A stretch of 64,000 nucleotides of DNA from Streptomyces rapamycinicus NRRL 5491 (GTDB lineage Bacteria > Actinomycetota > Actinomycetes > Streptomycetales > Streptomycetaceae), in contig NZ_CP085193.1 of assembly GCF_024298965.1 (NCBI RefSeq), positions 3,038,001 to 3,102,000 on the forward strand, given 5' to 3'. A program made the translations under genes and the position numbers. A model generated the notes under the pieces. It did no database searches. It worked only from the letters and a program-made list of their open reading frames with translations, and had not been told where the DNA came from. This document shows, piece by piece, positions 9,106 through 18,507 of this stretch (positions are counted from its first letter, which is position 1; each line of letters begins with the position of its first letter).

Positions 9106-9564
9106 GTGGAGACGCCGCAACAGCGGACAGTTCGTGCCGGTGCCGCGCCGGTGCCGGGCACCCGTACCGTCAAGCCCTGGCTTGACGGCCACGACCGCGG
9201 CGCCAACGTCATCGCTCTGTTCCCGCGCGACACCGGCTACGAGGTCATCGGCACCGACCCGCACCAGGCCCCGGAACAGATCGTCGCCATCGTCGTCGCC
9301 GAGGATGCACCAGTCCTGGGTCTCTCCGTCCTTTCAGGTGCCCACCTGACGATCGCGCAGAAGGTGATCAACCTTTCCGCGCCGGAGGACGCGGTCGATG
9401 TCCGTGCCCTTGTCGGCGACATCATCCCCGACGTCGACATTCCCTCCCTGGAGGCCATGGGCATCCGCGCGGTCTCCACCCTCGGCGCGGACATGGGCCA
9501 GATCCTCGAAAACATTGACCGGCTCTACGCCGCCCCGAACCAGACCCTGGAGCCGACATGCTGA
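9106..9564 (+). CDS. Stand-alone cobalamin (B12)-binding protein, mutase small-subunit type
   Basis: A 152-residue Rossmann-like B12-binding domain related to the C-terminal domain of methylmalonyl-CoA mutase and to small subunits of acyl-CoA mutases. The DxHxxG motif is D27-G-H29-D-R-G32, with H29 the expected lower cobalt ligand. It is followed by [28 protein letters not shown]-like [11 protein letters not shown] and [17 protein letters not shown]. The GTG at 9106 is preferred over an upstream in-frame codon because CGGAGAG precedes it. It overlaps the alpha subunit by 7 nt. No large mutase subunit is in the window, so it must find a partner elsewhere or has lost it. Confidence 0.82.
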   Translation: METPQQRTVRAGAAPVPGTRTVKPWLDGHDRGANVIALFPRDTGYEVIGTDPHQAPEQIVAIVVAEDAPVLGLSVLSGAHLTIAQKVINLSAPEDAVDVRALVGDIIPDVDIPSLEAMGIRAVSTLGADMGQILENIDRLYAAPNQTLEPTC

Positions 9565-11309
9565 TGAAGGTGCTTATAGCCAACCGTGGCGAGATCGCTG
9601 TCCGTGTTGCCCGTGCCTGCCGGGATGCCGGGATCGCGAGCGTAGCCGTCTACGCCGATCCGGACCGGGACGCATGTCATGTGCGCGCGGCTGATGAGGC
9701 CTATGCGCTGGGCGGTGACACCCCGGCGGCCAGCTATCTCGACCAGGCCAAGGTCCTGGCCGCGGCCGCCGAATCCGGCGCCGACGCCGTCCACCCCGGC
9801 TACGGATTCCTCTCCGAGAACGCCGAGTTCGCCCAGGCCGTCCTCGACGCCGGCCTGACCTGGATCGGCCCCCCGCCACACGCCATCCGCGACCTGGGCG
9901 ACAAGGTCGCCGCCCGCCACATCGCCCAGCGCGCCGGCGCCCCCCTCGTCGCCGGCACCCCCGACCCCGTCTCCGGGGCCGAGGAGGTCGTGGCCTTCGC
10001 CGAACAGCACGGCCTGCCCATCGCCATCAAAGCCGCCTTCGGCGGCGGCGGCCGCGGCCTGAAAGTCGCCCGCACGATGGAAGAGGTCCCCGAGCTCTAC
10101 GACTCCGCCGTCCGCGAAGCCGTGGCCGCCTTCGGCCGCGGCGAATGCTTCGTCGAGCGCTACCTGGACAAGCCCCGCCACGTCGAGACCCAGTGCCTGG
10201 CCGACACCCACGGCAACGTCGTCGTGGTCTCCACCCGCGACTGCTCCCTCCAGCGCCGCCACCAGAAACTCGTCGAAGAGGCCCCCGCCCCCTTCCTCAC
10301 CGAGGACCAGAACACCCAGCTCTACACCGCCTCCAAAGCCATCCTCAAGGAGGCCGGATACGTCGGCGCGGGCACCGTCGAGTTCCTCGTCGGCAACGAC
10401 GGCACCATCTCCTTCCTCGAGGTCAACACCCGGCTCCAGGTGGAACACCCGGTCACCGAGGAGGTCACCGGCATCGACCTGGTCCGCGAGATGTTCCGCA
10501 TCGCCGACGGCGAGGCCATCGGCTACGACGACCCGCCGATGCGGGGGCACTCGTTCGAGTTCCGCATCAACGGCGAGGACCCGGGCCGCAACTTCCTGCC
10601 CGCCCCGGGAACCGTGACCTCCTTCGTCCCGCCGACCGGCCCCGGTGTCCGGCTGGACGCGGGCGTGGAGTCCGGCAGCGTCATCGGCCCCGCGTGGGAC
10701 TCGCTGCTGGCCAAGCTGATCGTCACCGGCGCCACCCGGAAGCAGGCCCTCCAGCGCGCGGCCCGCGCCCTGGCCGAGTTCCAGGTCGAGGGCATGGCCA
10801 CCGCGATCCCGTTCCACCAGGCGGTAGTGAAGGACCCGGCGTTCACCAACGAGCCGTTCACCATCCACACCCGCTGGATCGAGACCGAGTTCAACAACAC
10901 CATCGCCCCGTTCACCCCCACCGGGGCCGACGAGACCGAGGAACCCACCGGCCGCGAGACGGTCGTGGTCGAGGTCGGCGGCAAGCGGCTGGAGGTCTCG
11001 CTGCCCGCTTCCCTGGGCGTGGCCACCGCCCCCGCGGGCGGCTCGAAGAAGCCGAAGCGCAAGGCGGTCAAGAAGTCCGGCTCCGCCGCCTCCGGCGACG
11101 CCCTGGCCTCCCCGATGCAGGGCACCATCGTCAAGGTCGCCGTGGGCGAGGGCGACACCGTGGCCGAGGGCGACCTCGTCGTGGTCCTGGAGGCCATGAA
11201 GATGGAACAGCCCATCAACGCCCACCGCGCGGGTACGGTCAAGGGTCTGGCCGCCGAGGTCGGCGCGTCCCTCACCTCGGGCGCGGTCATCTGCGAGATC
11301 AAGGACTGA
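9558..11309 (+). CDS. accA: Acyl-CoA carboxylase alpha subunit (biotin carboxylase + BCCP)
   Basis: A 583-residue fusion typical of actinobacteria. The N-terminal biotin carboxylase starts [18 protein letters not shown] and has the ATP-grasp glycine loop [11 protein letters not shown] and [16 protein letters not shown]. The C-terminus is a biotin carboxyl carrier domain with EAMKMEQ; the biotinylated Lys should be K548. A Lys/Ala-rich linker around residues 495-515 joins them. It carboxylates biotin with ATP and bicarbonate and passes the group to the beta subunit encoded at 7126. The start overlaps the B12 protein, implying coupling. Confidence 0.93.
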   Translation: MLMKVLIANRGEIAVRVARACRDAGIASVAVYADPDRDACHVRAADEAYALGGDTPAASYLDQAKVLAAAAESGADAVHPGYGFLSENAEFAQAVLDAGLTWIGPPPHAIRDLGDKVAARHIAQRAGAPLVAGTPDPVSGAEEVVAFAEQHGLPIAIKAAFGGGGRGLKVARTMEEVPELYDSAVREAVAAFGRGECFVERYLDKPRHVETQCLADTHGNVVVVSTRDCSLQRRHQKLVEEAPAPFLTEDQNTQLYTASKAILKEAGYVGAGTVEFLVGNDGTISFLEVNTRLQVEHPVTEEVTGIDLVREMFRIADGEAIGYDDPPMRGHSFEFRINGEDPGRNFLPAPGTVTSFVPPTGPGVRLDAGVESGSVIGPAWDSLLAKLIVTGATRKQALQRAARALAEFQVEGMATAIPFHQAVVKDPAFTNEPFTIHTRWIETEFNNTIAPFTPTGADETEEPTGRETVVVEVGGKRLEVSLPASLGVATAPAGGSKKPKRKAVKKSGSAASGDALASPMQGTIVKVAVGEGDTVAEGDLVVVLEAMKMEQPINAHRAGTVKGLAAEVGASLTSGAVICEIKD

Positions 11310-11461
11310 CAGGAATGATCGCCGTGGTTCCACTCGGAGGTAAGCCCCAGGATTGACTGGCGCTTCCCCTTGACCGCCTCCACCAGATGCAGGTGACACG
11401 TCTGCCGCGCGACCGCACGCTGCCGTGCGGGGTGGACGCCGGGGCCTGGTCAGGGCGTGGG

Positions 11462-11905
11462 CTATTGGATTTCCGCCCATCGAGTGGTTCCGCCCTGGTA
11501 GGTCGTGGTTCCGGAGCGGGCGGACAGTGCGGCGACGATGGCGCTCCCGCGGCCGCTCTCCTCGGGTTGCCGAGGAGAGCGGCCGTGGTGGGGCAGCAGC
11601 GCCGGGCCCGCGTCCGTGACCTCGATGCGGACAGCGCACGCAGCCCGGCCACCCTGCCGGGACAAGCACAGCGACGCAGGGGGAAGGGCGTGAACGACCG
11701 CATTGGTGATCAGTTCGGAGACGACCAGAAGCGCATCGTCCGCAAGGTCCGCGGGGATGCGCCACTGTTGCATGGCGCGGGCGGCGCGTCGGCGGACGGC
11801 GGCAAGACCTTCTGGAATGTGCGGCAGAGGGAAGACCACATCTGTCCGAGCGGATGAGACTGTCTCAAGGCTGTTGCCGAGCTTCACGGGCAGGTTGTGA
11901 TTCAT
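11462..11905 (-). CDS. Anti-sigma-factor-type ATP-binding protein (HATPase_c_2)
   Basis: A 147-residue protein of the RsbW/SpoIIAB-like group that is abundant in Streptomyces. A GHKL N-box is visible in ALLVVSELITNAVVHA (conserved Glu and Asn), then VEVTDAGPAL-type IEVTDAGPALLP and a late GRGSAIVAAL glycine motif. These proteins bind ATP and usually act as switch kinases on anti-anti-sigma factors. No partner gene is adjacent. It converges on the carboxylase operon. Confidence 0.83.
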   Translation of the reverse strand: MNHNLPVKLGNSLETVSSARTDVVFPLPHIPEGLAAVRRRAARAMQQWRIPADLADDALLVVSELITNAVVHALPPASLCLSRQGGRAACAVRIEVTDAGPALLPHHGRSPRQPEESGRGSAIVAALSARSGTTTYQGGTTRWAEIQ

Positions 11906-12019
11906 GGCGCTGTCCTGGGGGTGTTCCCGGTGGGGTGGGGGACGGCGAGGCCGGAGAGGAACGTCTCGGGCGCGGTACGGCGGCGCCGGGCCACCGGGGA
12001 TCCGGCCGGGACGGCGGGA

Positions 12020-12071
12020 CGGTCCGACGATGACGTCCGTACCGACCCTTCCGTCGTTATCAACGACTAAC
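12020..12071 (-). pseudogene. Promoter and start-codon relic of a monooxygenase copy (copy F)
   Basis: The minus strand reads GTTA-N8-TAAC (12056-12071), then GACGGAAGGGTCGGT and ACGGACGTCATCGTC. This parallels the leaders of copies A, B and D and the first codons of copy C (ATGGACGTCATCGTC), with the start ATG changed to ACG at 12038-12040. Nothing recognisable follows. It appears to be the leftover 5' end of a further cassette copy. Confidence 0.55.
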
Positions 12072-12275
12072 GTTATGGGTGATTCACATTCAACGTATGT
12101 CGTGGTACTAGCGGAGTCAAGACACGGACGAAAAGGAAAAAAGTTACCGACTGCTCACCTAGGCCAAGACGTCAAGACGCTGCCCATCCGTGCCACCGCG
12201 ATCAACGCATTCGCCGCGTCGAAACCCATGCACGCCAGGCGGACCAAGGCGGTTGGCGACCTACGTCACGTACAG

Positions 12276-12286
12276 ATGTCAGACAT
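12276..12286. promoter_or_regulatory. Palindrome upstream of gntR
   Basis: ATGTCAGACAT, a perfect 11-bp palindrome 20 bp before the gntR start. Position and symmetry suit autoregulation by a GntR dimer. Single occurrence. Confidence 0.4.
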
Positions 12287-12305
12287 TCGGTGTTAGGGTC
12301 GCCTT

Positions 12306-12998
12306 ATGAAAGATCTTCGTGCGCCGCGCCGCGTCGCGAGCTTGTCGGCGCAACTGGTGGACACCCTTCGTGAGCAGATCACATCCGGCGCATGGCCTGT
12401 AGGGACGCGGATTCCGCCCGAACATGATCTGGTCGAGCAACTCGGTGTCGGGCGTACGACGGTGCGCGAGGCGCTCGGCGCGCTGGTGCATCTGGGCCTG
12501 CTGGAGGCTCGGAAGGGCGACGGGACGTACGTCCGGACATCGAGCGAAATGCACTCGGTACTGATGAGACGTGCCAACACCTCGAGGTGGAGCGACGTGC
12601 TGGAACTGCGCGCGGTGCTGGAAGAGTACGCCTCGGGCTTGGCCGCGTTGCGGCGTACCGAAGACGACCTGAATCGCCTGCGGCACCTCCTCGACGAGGC
12701 CGAGGCGACAGCGGATTCACCGGAGATGGCCGCCATCGCGGAGCGCGATACCCGCTTCCACCAGGCCGTGGTGAGTGCCAGCGGGAACACCCTTCTCACC
12801 GAGGTGTACGACGTCCTCAGCATCGCGGTCGCCGAACAGATCGGCGGCATGCTCTGGCCCAGCGCGACGGCCGCGGAGCACTGCCTTCTGCACAGGCGTC
12901 TCGTTGAGGCGATCGCGGCGCAAGACGAGGTCGGTGCACGCTACTGCGCCACCGAGATCGTGAAGCTCACCGAGACCGGAACGGAACGACAGAAGTGA
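12306..12998 (+). CDS. GntR-family (FadR/FCD) transcriptional regulator
   Basis: A 230-residue regulator. The N-terminal winged helix has WPVGTRIPPEHDLVEQLGVGR followed by TTVREALGALVHLGLLEARKG, the classic GntR signature. The C-terminal alpha-helical FCD domain has LELRAVLEEYASGLAA, DTRFHQAVVSASGNTLL and HRRLVEAIAAQDEVGA, with His/Asp residues that usually bind a metal and a carboxylate ligand. It overlaps the MFS transporter start by 4 nt, so the two are coupled and the regulator likely controls that transporter. Confidence 0.93.
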   Translation: MKDLRAPRRVASLSAQLVDTLREQITSGAWPVGTRIPPEHDLVEQLGVGRTTVREALGALVHLGLLEARKGDGTYVRTSSEMHSVLMRRANTSRWSDVLELRAVLEEYASGLAALRRTEDDLNRLRHLLDEAEATADSPEMAAIAERDTRFHQAVVSASGNTLLTEVYDVLSIAVAEQIGGMLWPSATAAEHCLLHRRLVEAIAAQDEVGARYCATEIVKLTETGTERQK

Positions 12999-14269
12999 CC
13001 ACCTCGAGGAACTCCCGCGCCGGCCTCACCACGGCTACGAAGGCCGACCGGATCACAACCCCGAAGACGCCGGTTACCACGCCCGCCCTTTCGGCCGGCC
13101 TCTTGATCGCGATCCTTTTGGTGGCGGCCAACCTGCGCGTGACCTTGACGGGCGTGGGCACACTGCTGCCGGCCATCGAGCACGACACCGGGTTGACTGC
13201 GTCAGAGGGAGGCGTACTGAGCACCCTGCCGCTGTTTGTGTTTGCTGTGACTTCGCCCTTTGTCGGGCGCACCTCGCACCGGGTCGGCACCACCCGCCTC
13301 CTCGTGGCCGCCCTCGCAGTGCTGGCAGCGGGCACCGTGATCCGGTCCTTGCCTTCGCTTGCCTGTTTGTTCCTCGGAACCGTGATCCTCTCGGTGGCGA
13401 TCGCAGTTGGCAACGTCCTGCTGCCTACGGTGATTCGCACCCACGTGCCCGGCCCGCGGGTTCATACCGTCAGCGCTCTCTACGTCACCGCTATGGGAAT
13501 GGTCGCCGCTCTGTCGTCCGGCATCTCCGTCCCGCTTGCCGAGGTCCTGCCCGGAACCTGGCATTCCGCCCTGGCCTGGGGAGTGGTCGTCGCCGTCGCC
13601 GCTCTCGCCGTGTGGTTGCCTCGGCTACGCGACTCCCGCCCGGACGGCGGCGTGCGGTCTCATGGGACACACGCTCGAACCCCATGGCGATCCTGGCTGG
13701 CGTGGCAGGTGTCCTTCTTCATGGGCCTGCAATCCCTTGCCTTCTACACCGCCATCGCTTGGCTGCCCAGCATCCTCAGTCAGCAGGGCATGAGCACCAC
13801 ATCTGCCGGCTGGATGCTGTTCTACTACCAGCTCGTCGCACTGGTCACGAGCATGCTGCTGCCTTTGATCACTCGAGGCCGCCACGACCAGCGCTTCGCT
13901 GCTGCCACGGGCTCAGCGATCGTCGCCGCAGGCTTCGCGCTCCTGCTCCTCTTTCCAGCGCTCGCACTCGCGGCATGCACTCTTCTCGGGTTGGGCGCCG
14001 GTGTCTGTCTCGTGCTCGCCCTGAGCTTCCAAAGCCAACGTGCCACTGGTCCCAGCGAGACCACAGCCCTGGCCGGGATGGCTCAGTCCATCGGCTACCT
14101 CGTCGCCGCGACCGGCCCCCTCCTTCTCGGCGTCCTCCACGACACCACCGGCAGCTGGACCGGTGCTCTCCTTCTCCTCACCGCATTGAGCCTGGTCATG
14201 GCCGCCGCCGGTTATGGCGCCGGACGCGACCGCCACGTTCGCACCCGGCCCGACCGCGAGACAGACTGA
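12995..14269 (+). CDS. MFS transporter, CynX/NimT-like
   Basis: A 424-residue, twelve-helix-type major facilitator protein. The N-terminus contains LSAGLLIAILLVAANLRVTLTGVGTLLP, typical of the cyanate/nitroimidazole (CynX/NimT) group, and the inter-helix basic motif GRTSHRVGTTRLL. GTG start overlapping the gntR stop. Substrate unknown; with a FadR-type regulator a small organic acid is plausible. The IS21 relic begins within 60 bp of its stop. Confidence 0.88.
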   Translation: MTTSRNSRAGLTTATKADRITTPKTPVTTPALSAGLLIAILLVAANLRVTLTGVGTLLPAIEHDTGLTASEGGVLSTLPLFVFAVTSPFVGRTSHRVGTTRLLVAALAVLAAGTVIRSLPSLACLFLGTVILSVAIAVGNVLLPTVIRTHVPGPRVHTVSALYVTAMGMVAALSSGISVPLAEVLPGTWHSALAWGVVVAVAALAVWLPRLRDSRPDGGVRSHGTHARTPWRSWLAWQVSFFMGLQSLAFYTAIAWLPSILSQQGMSTTSAGWMLFYYQLVALVTSMLLPLITRGRHDQRFAAATGSAIVAAGFALLLLFPALALAACTLLGLGAGVCLVLALSFQSQRATGPSETTALAGMAQSIGYLVAATGPLLLGVLHDTTGSWTGALLLLTALSLVMAAAGYGAGRDRHVRTRPDRETD

Positions 14270-14313
14270 CGCCGTCCAGAACACACCGGACCACATGCAG
14301 AGAACGCGAAGTC

Positions 14314-15657
14314 AGCCCCCTGAACCGAGGGCGCCTCCTTCGGCGCCCCGGAGGCAAAGCTCGGCATCAAGGGCTCCCCGACCCGCGAGGGGTCGCTCGG
14401 GCGAAGGAACGCTGGCGGGCCGGCCACCGTCGTACTTACCGGCCGTGGATCACCGAGCCCGGTCTCTGGTTGCAGTTCGACTGGGGATGGGGCCCGAAAG
14501 TACCTGGTCCGGGCGGTGGAAGTGAGCGCGAGACGCTCCTGTTCTGCGCGTGGCCGGCCTGGTCCCGCTTCCGGGTGGTGATCCCGGTCTGGGACCGGAC
14601 CCTGCCCACGGTGATCTCGTGCCTCGACTCCACTCTGCGGGCGATCGGCGGGGCACCGACCTATGTACTCACCGACAACGAGAAGACGATGACCATCGAC
14701 CGGGTCGCCGGGATCGCGGTCCGTCATCCTCAAGTCGTCGCCGCGGGACGTCATTACGGCCTGCAAGTACACACGTGTGTCCCCTTCGATCCCGAGTCCA
14801 AAGGGGGCAGTGAGGCCACCGTCCGTATCGCGAAGGCGGACCAGATCCCCACCACCGCGAACCTGCGGGAGAAGTACGCCAGCTTCGCCGAACTCCGCGG
14901 AGCCTGTGCGGTCTTCTGCCAGCAGGTCAACACCCGCGTCCACCGGGAGACGAGCAGGACCCCCGCCTCCGCGCTGGACGTCGAACGCACCCGCCTGCAC
15001 CCACTTCCCGTGGCCCCTCACACCCTCGCGCTCGGTGAGTCCCGTCAGGTGCTGAGGGACCAAACCGTCCGTTTCGGCTCGGTCCGGTACTCGACCCCGC
15101 CGGGCCTGGTCGGCCAGGAAGCCTGGGTCCGCGCGGACGGCGAGGAACTCGTCGTGGTGGTGGACCTGTCCCGGCTCGCGCACCGGCCGGAGTGGATGCA
15201 GGGTCCGGCCGGGCTGATGGAAGTCGCCCGGCATCCATTGTCCCTGCCCGGACGGCCCGTCATCGACCTGGCGCACTATCCGAACCATCCGCAGGAGACG
15301 GACGGCTCCCCGCGCCAGCCCAGACCCAAGCCCGTCAACGATGCCGAGGAAGCCTTCCTCCGGCTCGGCCCCGGAACGAAGTCCTGGCTGATCGAGGCCG
15401 GCGCCGCGGGCACCACCCGGATCCGGGTGAGGATGGCCGCCGCCGTCGAGCTCGCTGCCCTCATCGGTCCTGCGGAGGTCGACCTGGGCCTCGGTCTCGC
15501 CGCGACCGCCGGCCGATTCGCCGAGGACGACTTGATGTCCATCGTCCAACACCGTCGGCACGGCGCCCGCCCCGCCGATCTCGTCGTCGCGGACGAGACA
15601 CACTCCGTCCAGCCCGGCACCTCCGCCTGGGCCGACTTCGGCCGCCCGGCTTCCTGA
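14314..15657 (+). pseudogene. IS21-family IstA transposase, N-terminally truncated
   Basis: Recognisable from RRPGGKARHQ onward: YRPWITEPGLWLQFDWGWGP, the second Asp region GAPTYVLTDNEKT, and the Glu region FDPESKGGSEATVRIAK, then the Mu-C-like beta domain. The N-terminal HTH that IstA needs to bind its ends is missing, and the frame simply reads in from the preceding gene's 3' region. No start codon is appropriate. Inactive. Confidence 0.85.
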
Positions 15658-15697
15658 TCCACCGGTCCCCGCCGAGCTGGAGACCGTCCTGAAGCGG

Positions 15698-16425
15698 ATG
15701 AGGTTTCCGTACTTGCGCCGGGCGGCCCCCGAGGTCCTCGCCACCGCCCGCTCGCAACGCTGGGACCCGGCCGAGGTGATCCGGATTCTGCTGGAGGAAG
15801 AGATCAAGGGCCGGGATGAGGCCACTCGCCGCAACCACCGATGGCTCGCCCAACTTCCGTCCGGGAAAACCTTCGACTCCTGGCGGGAAACGGATTCCTC
15901 GATCCCGGCGCCGACCCAGCACGCGCTGATGACGCTGGAGTGGATCTCCCGCGCGGAGAACTTGGCGGTTGACCGGCCCTCCGGCACGGGGAAGAGCCAC
16001 CTCGCCGAGGCCCTCGCGAACAAAGCGATCGATGAAGGCATGAAGGTCTGCTGGTTCACGCTGGAATCACTGACCGCTCGCCTGGGCCGGGCAACCGTCG
16101 CCAAGGCCGTCGCGAAGATCACCCGGTGCGACCTCATCATCATCGACGACATCGGCATGCTGCCCTCCGGGCAGGCCGCCGCAGAAGCGTTCTACCGAGT
16201 CATCGATGCCGCCTACGAACGCCGCTCGGTGATCGTCACCTCGAACCTGCACCCCTCAGCTTCGACTCGATCATGCCCAGGACACTGGCCACCGCCGCCG
16301 TCGACCGGCTCCTTCACCACGCGCACATCGTCCTCACCGAAGGCTCCAGCCTGCGGCTGACCCAGGCCACCACCGGCCAGGGCGTCGTCCCACTGAACCA
16401 GCCGGGCCAGAGCGTGTCTCCTTGA
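15698..16425 (+). pseudogene. IS21-family IstB helper ATPase, frameshifted
   Basis: AAA+ helper ATPase of IS21. Walker A reads RPSGTGKSHLAEAL and Walker B CDLIIIDDIGMLP. After VIVTSNLHPS one base is missing near 16256, so the expected FDSIMPRTLATAAVDRLLHH to GQGVVPLNQPGQS lies in another frame ending 16425. With the truncated IstA the element cannot move. Confidence 0.85.
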
Positions 16426-16945
16426 CGGGTTCGTCGGCCGACCAAGAACCTTGGGAGTCCCCGTTGTCCTCGACGTTGGTGACCATCCTGCGCAGCACCT
16501 TCAGCGCGGCCACGTACTCTACGTCGCTGATGCCCTCGTGGACCACGGCGCGCAGCTCGGTCACCAGCTCGCGCAGCCGCACCCTGGCAGCCTCCCCGGC
16601 ATCGGTGAGCTGCAGGCGCTGCCCGGCATCGGTCCGGAGCCAGCCGCGGTGGAACAGCTGGTCGATGACACGAGCGATCTCGTGCGGTCCGTCCACAAGC
16701 GGCGTCAATTGGATGACGACCTCCTCGCGGCTCGGCGCCACGGACCCGCCGTTCACCCGGTTGAGCACCCAGTACTGCGGCTGCGTGACGTCGACCCTGG
16801 CCATGGCGTCACGCAGATGCCGGGTGACGGCCGCGTGGGCGAGGCCACTCCAGTATCCAATGGGCTGAGTGGCCAGCATGTCGTCGGTGGCGGCCGGATC
16901 AGCTGGCGCCTGGTCGGTGGTGGTGTCAGTCAGCGGTCTCATCAT
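16334..16945 (-). CDS. MarR-family regulator with IS-derived C-terminal tail
   Basis: Winged-helix protein. DVTQPQYWVLNRVNGG, IDQLFHRGWLRTDAGQRLQLTDAGEAARVRL and a C-terminal helix are MarR-like. The start is taken at MMRPL (16945); GATATAGC about 12 nt upstream on the minus strand suggests a -10 and a short leader. Its last ~35 residues (after SADEPVKET) are read from the antisense of istB, so insertion of the IS21 element removed the natural stop. The core fold is complete, so activity may remain. Confidence 0.7.
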   Translation of the reverse strand: MMRPLTDTTTDQAPADPAATDDMLATQPIGYWSGLAHAAVTRHLRDAMARVDVTQPQYWVLNRVNGGSVAPSREEVVIQLTPLVDGPHEIARVIDQLFHRGWLRTDAGQRLQLTDAGEAARVRLRELVTELRAVVHEGISDVEYVAALKVLRRMVTNVEDNGDSQGSWSADEPVKETRSGPAGSVGRRPGRWWPGSAAGWSLR

Positions 16946-17376
16946 CGCGACGCTATATCCCCCATCGCACCGCCATCGCAACGGGGCCCCAACGCTCACA
17001 CGTCCCCATCCGAGGGACGAGTAGTCGTACCGGGCAGGGAGGTCAACTGTCCGCACACAAGGATCTGAGATGTCCGCTCGCCCGGACGGCCTGCTGTCCC
17101 CCGTCCGCCCCGCCTTCCGCCACTGCTCATGCTGACTCCGGCCCTGCAAACGGCCCGACGGGAACGCGGCCCCGGACGTCCCTCCGGACCCGAACAACCC
17201 GCCCACAGCGGCGCCCAGAAGCACGGCCATACCTGCGTCCATCCCCGCAGTCTGGCAGTGACCTGCTACCAGTCGGCCAAAAGCTGCAGAAGTCGGCCCC
17301 CCGGACGTCAAGGGGCACTCCGCCCCGGGCACACGCCCGCCGCCGCCATTTGTGTTGGCGGAAGACGTGCTGGCGG
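16946..17376. other. Intergenic region between marR and adk
   Basis: About 430 bp. On the minus strand near 17130-17242 a short reading MDAGMAVLLGAAVGGLFGSG resembles small glycine-rich Streptomyces proteins, but it lacks a clear end and no family was recognised. The remainder shows no gene. Confidence 0.3.
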
Positions 17377-18039
17377 CTACTTGCCGTCGTCCTCGCGCTT
17401 GAGGGCTTCCAACGCCCGCCGCGTGACCTCGTCCACAGGTCCCAGGGAGGAGATCGTGACCGCGAGGCCCTGCGTCTTGTAGTACTCGATGACCGGCTCG
17501 GTCTGCGTGTAGTAGACCTCGAGCCGCTTGCGGACGGTCTCCTCGGAGTCGTCGTCGCGCTGGTAGAGCTCACCGCCGCAGACGTCGCACACGCCCTGTT
17601 TCTTCGGCGGGCTGTACGACACGTGGAACACGTGTGCCGACCGGCCGCGGCAGATGCGCCGGCCGGCGATGCGCTTGATGACCTCTCCCTCGGGGACTTC
17701 GAGGTCAAGAACCGCGTCCAGCTTGATGGCCTCGGTCCTCAGCAGCTCGTCGAGCGCCTCGGCCTGCGAGACGTTGCGCGGGAAACCGTCGAGCAGGAAG
17801 CCGTTCTCGGCATCCGGCTGTTGCATGCGGTCCTTCGCCATCGCGATGGTGAGCTCGTCGGGGACGAGGTTGCCGGCGTCCATGGAGACCTTCGCGAGTT
17901 TCCCGAGCTCGGTCTGCCGACTGATGTTGGCCCGGAACAGATCGCCCGTAGAGATGTGCGGGATCGACAGCTTCCCGGCCAGGCGTGTGGCCTGAGTGCC
18001 CTTACCAGCGCCCGGCGGCCCGACGAGGACGATGCGCAT
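17377..18039 (-). CDS. adk: Adenylate kinase
   Basis: Interconverts ATP + AMP and 2 ADP in the cytoplasm. 220 residues, the long (LID-containing) type. P-loop GPPGAGKGTQAT at residues 7-18, AMP-binding ISTGDLFRANIS and LDGFPRNVSQAEAL, and a Cys-containing LID region GRRICRGRSAHVFHVSYSPP to GVCDVCGGELYQRDDDSEET. The start is set at MRIVLVGPPG (18039), matching family N-termini; the frame is open upstream but that translation is not adk-like. In Streptomyces the housekeeping adk sits after secY. This one lies alone beside a PDH-like gene and is probably an extra copy. Confidence 0.92.
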   Translation of the reverse strand: MRIVLVGPPGAGKGTQATRLAGKLSIPHISTGDLFRANISRQTELGKLAKVSMDAGNLVPDELTIAMAKDRMQQPDAENGFLLDGFPRNVSQAEALDELLRTEAIKLDAVLDLEVPEGEVIKRIAGRRICRGRSAHVFHVSYSPPKKQGVCDVCGGELYQRDDDSEETVRKRLEVYYTQTEPVIEYYKTQGLAVTISSLGPVDEVTRRALEALKREDDGK

Positions 18040-18411
18040 CGGCGGAGGAACTTCGGCATTGCGCTGCTGGAGTTCATCGGCGACGGAGGCGCTTGCGGAC
18101 GGCTTGGAGACGACCTCGCCGATCCTGCCACCCACGGCCTGATACCGACGACTGGCTGATGGTGCGGCTGGTCGGGGGACGGCCGGAGCCCCGGACCATT
18201 TTCGTTCGATTCCGCTCAGAGCCTTCATCACATGTCCAATCGTCTGGGTGGAGTGTCTGCTCGGCTCGCCGTGGGAAGGGCGGACAGGTTGGTTGCGACC
18301 GTCCAGCGGCAGGGCGCGGCTTGTCAGGGCGGGTGCCGCGCCGTGCCGCCGGACGGAGTGGGTGGGGAGCTGTTGCCCCATGGAGGGTGGTGCGGGTCGG
18401 CTGCACCGGGA
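18040..18411. other. Intergenic region, PDH-like gene to adk
   Basis: No supported gene. One copy of the 15-mer CGTGCCGCCGGACGG lies at 18342-18356; the same 15-mer forms the stem of the hairpin at 18412-18461. Confidence 0.4.
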
Positions 18412-18461
18412 CCGTCCGGCGGCACGTCTTTTCGGCAAGACAGGGGCGTGCCGCCGGACGG
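18412..18461 (-). terminator. Hairpin downstream of the PDH-like gene
   Basis: Perfect 15-bp inverted repeat CCGTCCGGCGGCACG (18412-18426) and CGTGCCGCCGGACGG (18447-18461) with a 20-nt loop, 46 bp after the stop of the minus-strand gene ending at 18508. No T-run follows, as is common for Streptomyces terminators. Confidence 0.65.
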
Positions 18462-18507
18462 GGTATGAGAGGCGAAGCCCCTGCACGCGGAGGCTCCGGG
18501 TGCTCGC

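Larger units (their letters stand above)
14314..16430 (+). mobile_element. IS21-type element remnant
   Basis: Adjacent istA and istB remnants. The left part is lost; the right end lies at or just after 16425, where it meets the 3' end of a MarR gene. Terminal repeats were not identified. Confidence 0.75.

Noticed and set aside
7108..9264. A 718-codon minus-strand frame over pccB
   Set aside because: Shadow of the carboxyltransferase gene; the sense product matches family motifs along its whole length.
12143..12158. A tenth operator-like site, GTTA-N8-TCAC
   Set aside because: One end is mismatched, so it was not counted among the nine exact sites; mentioned only as a possible decayed partner of the copy F site.
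13612..15657. Long plus-strand frame joining the MFS gene region to IstA
   Set aside because: The first ~230 codons are an out-of-frame reading of the MFS gene; only the part from about 14314 is transposase-like.
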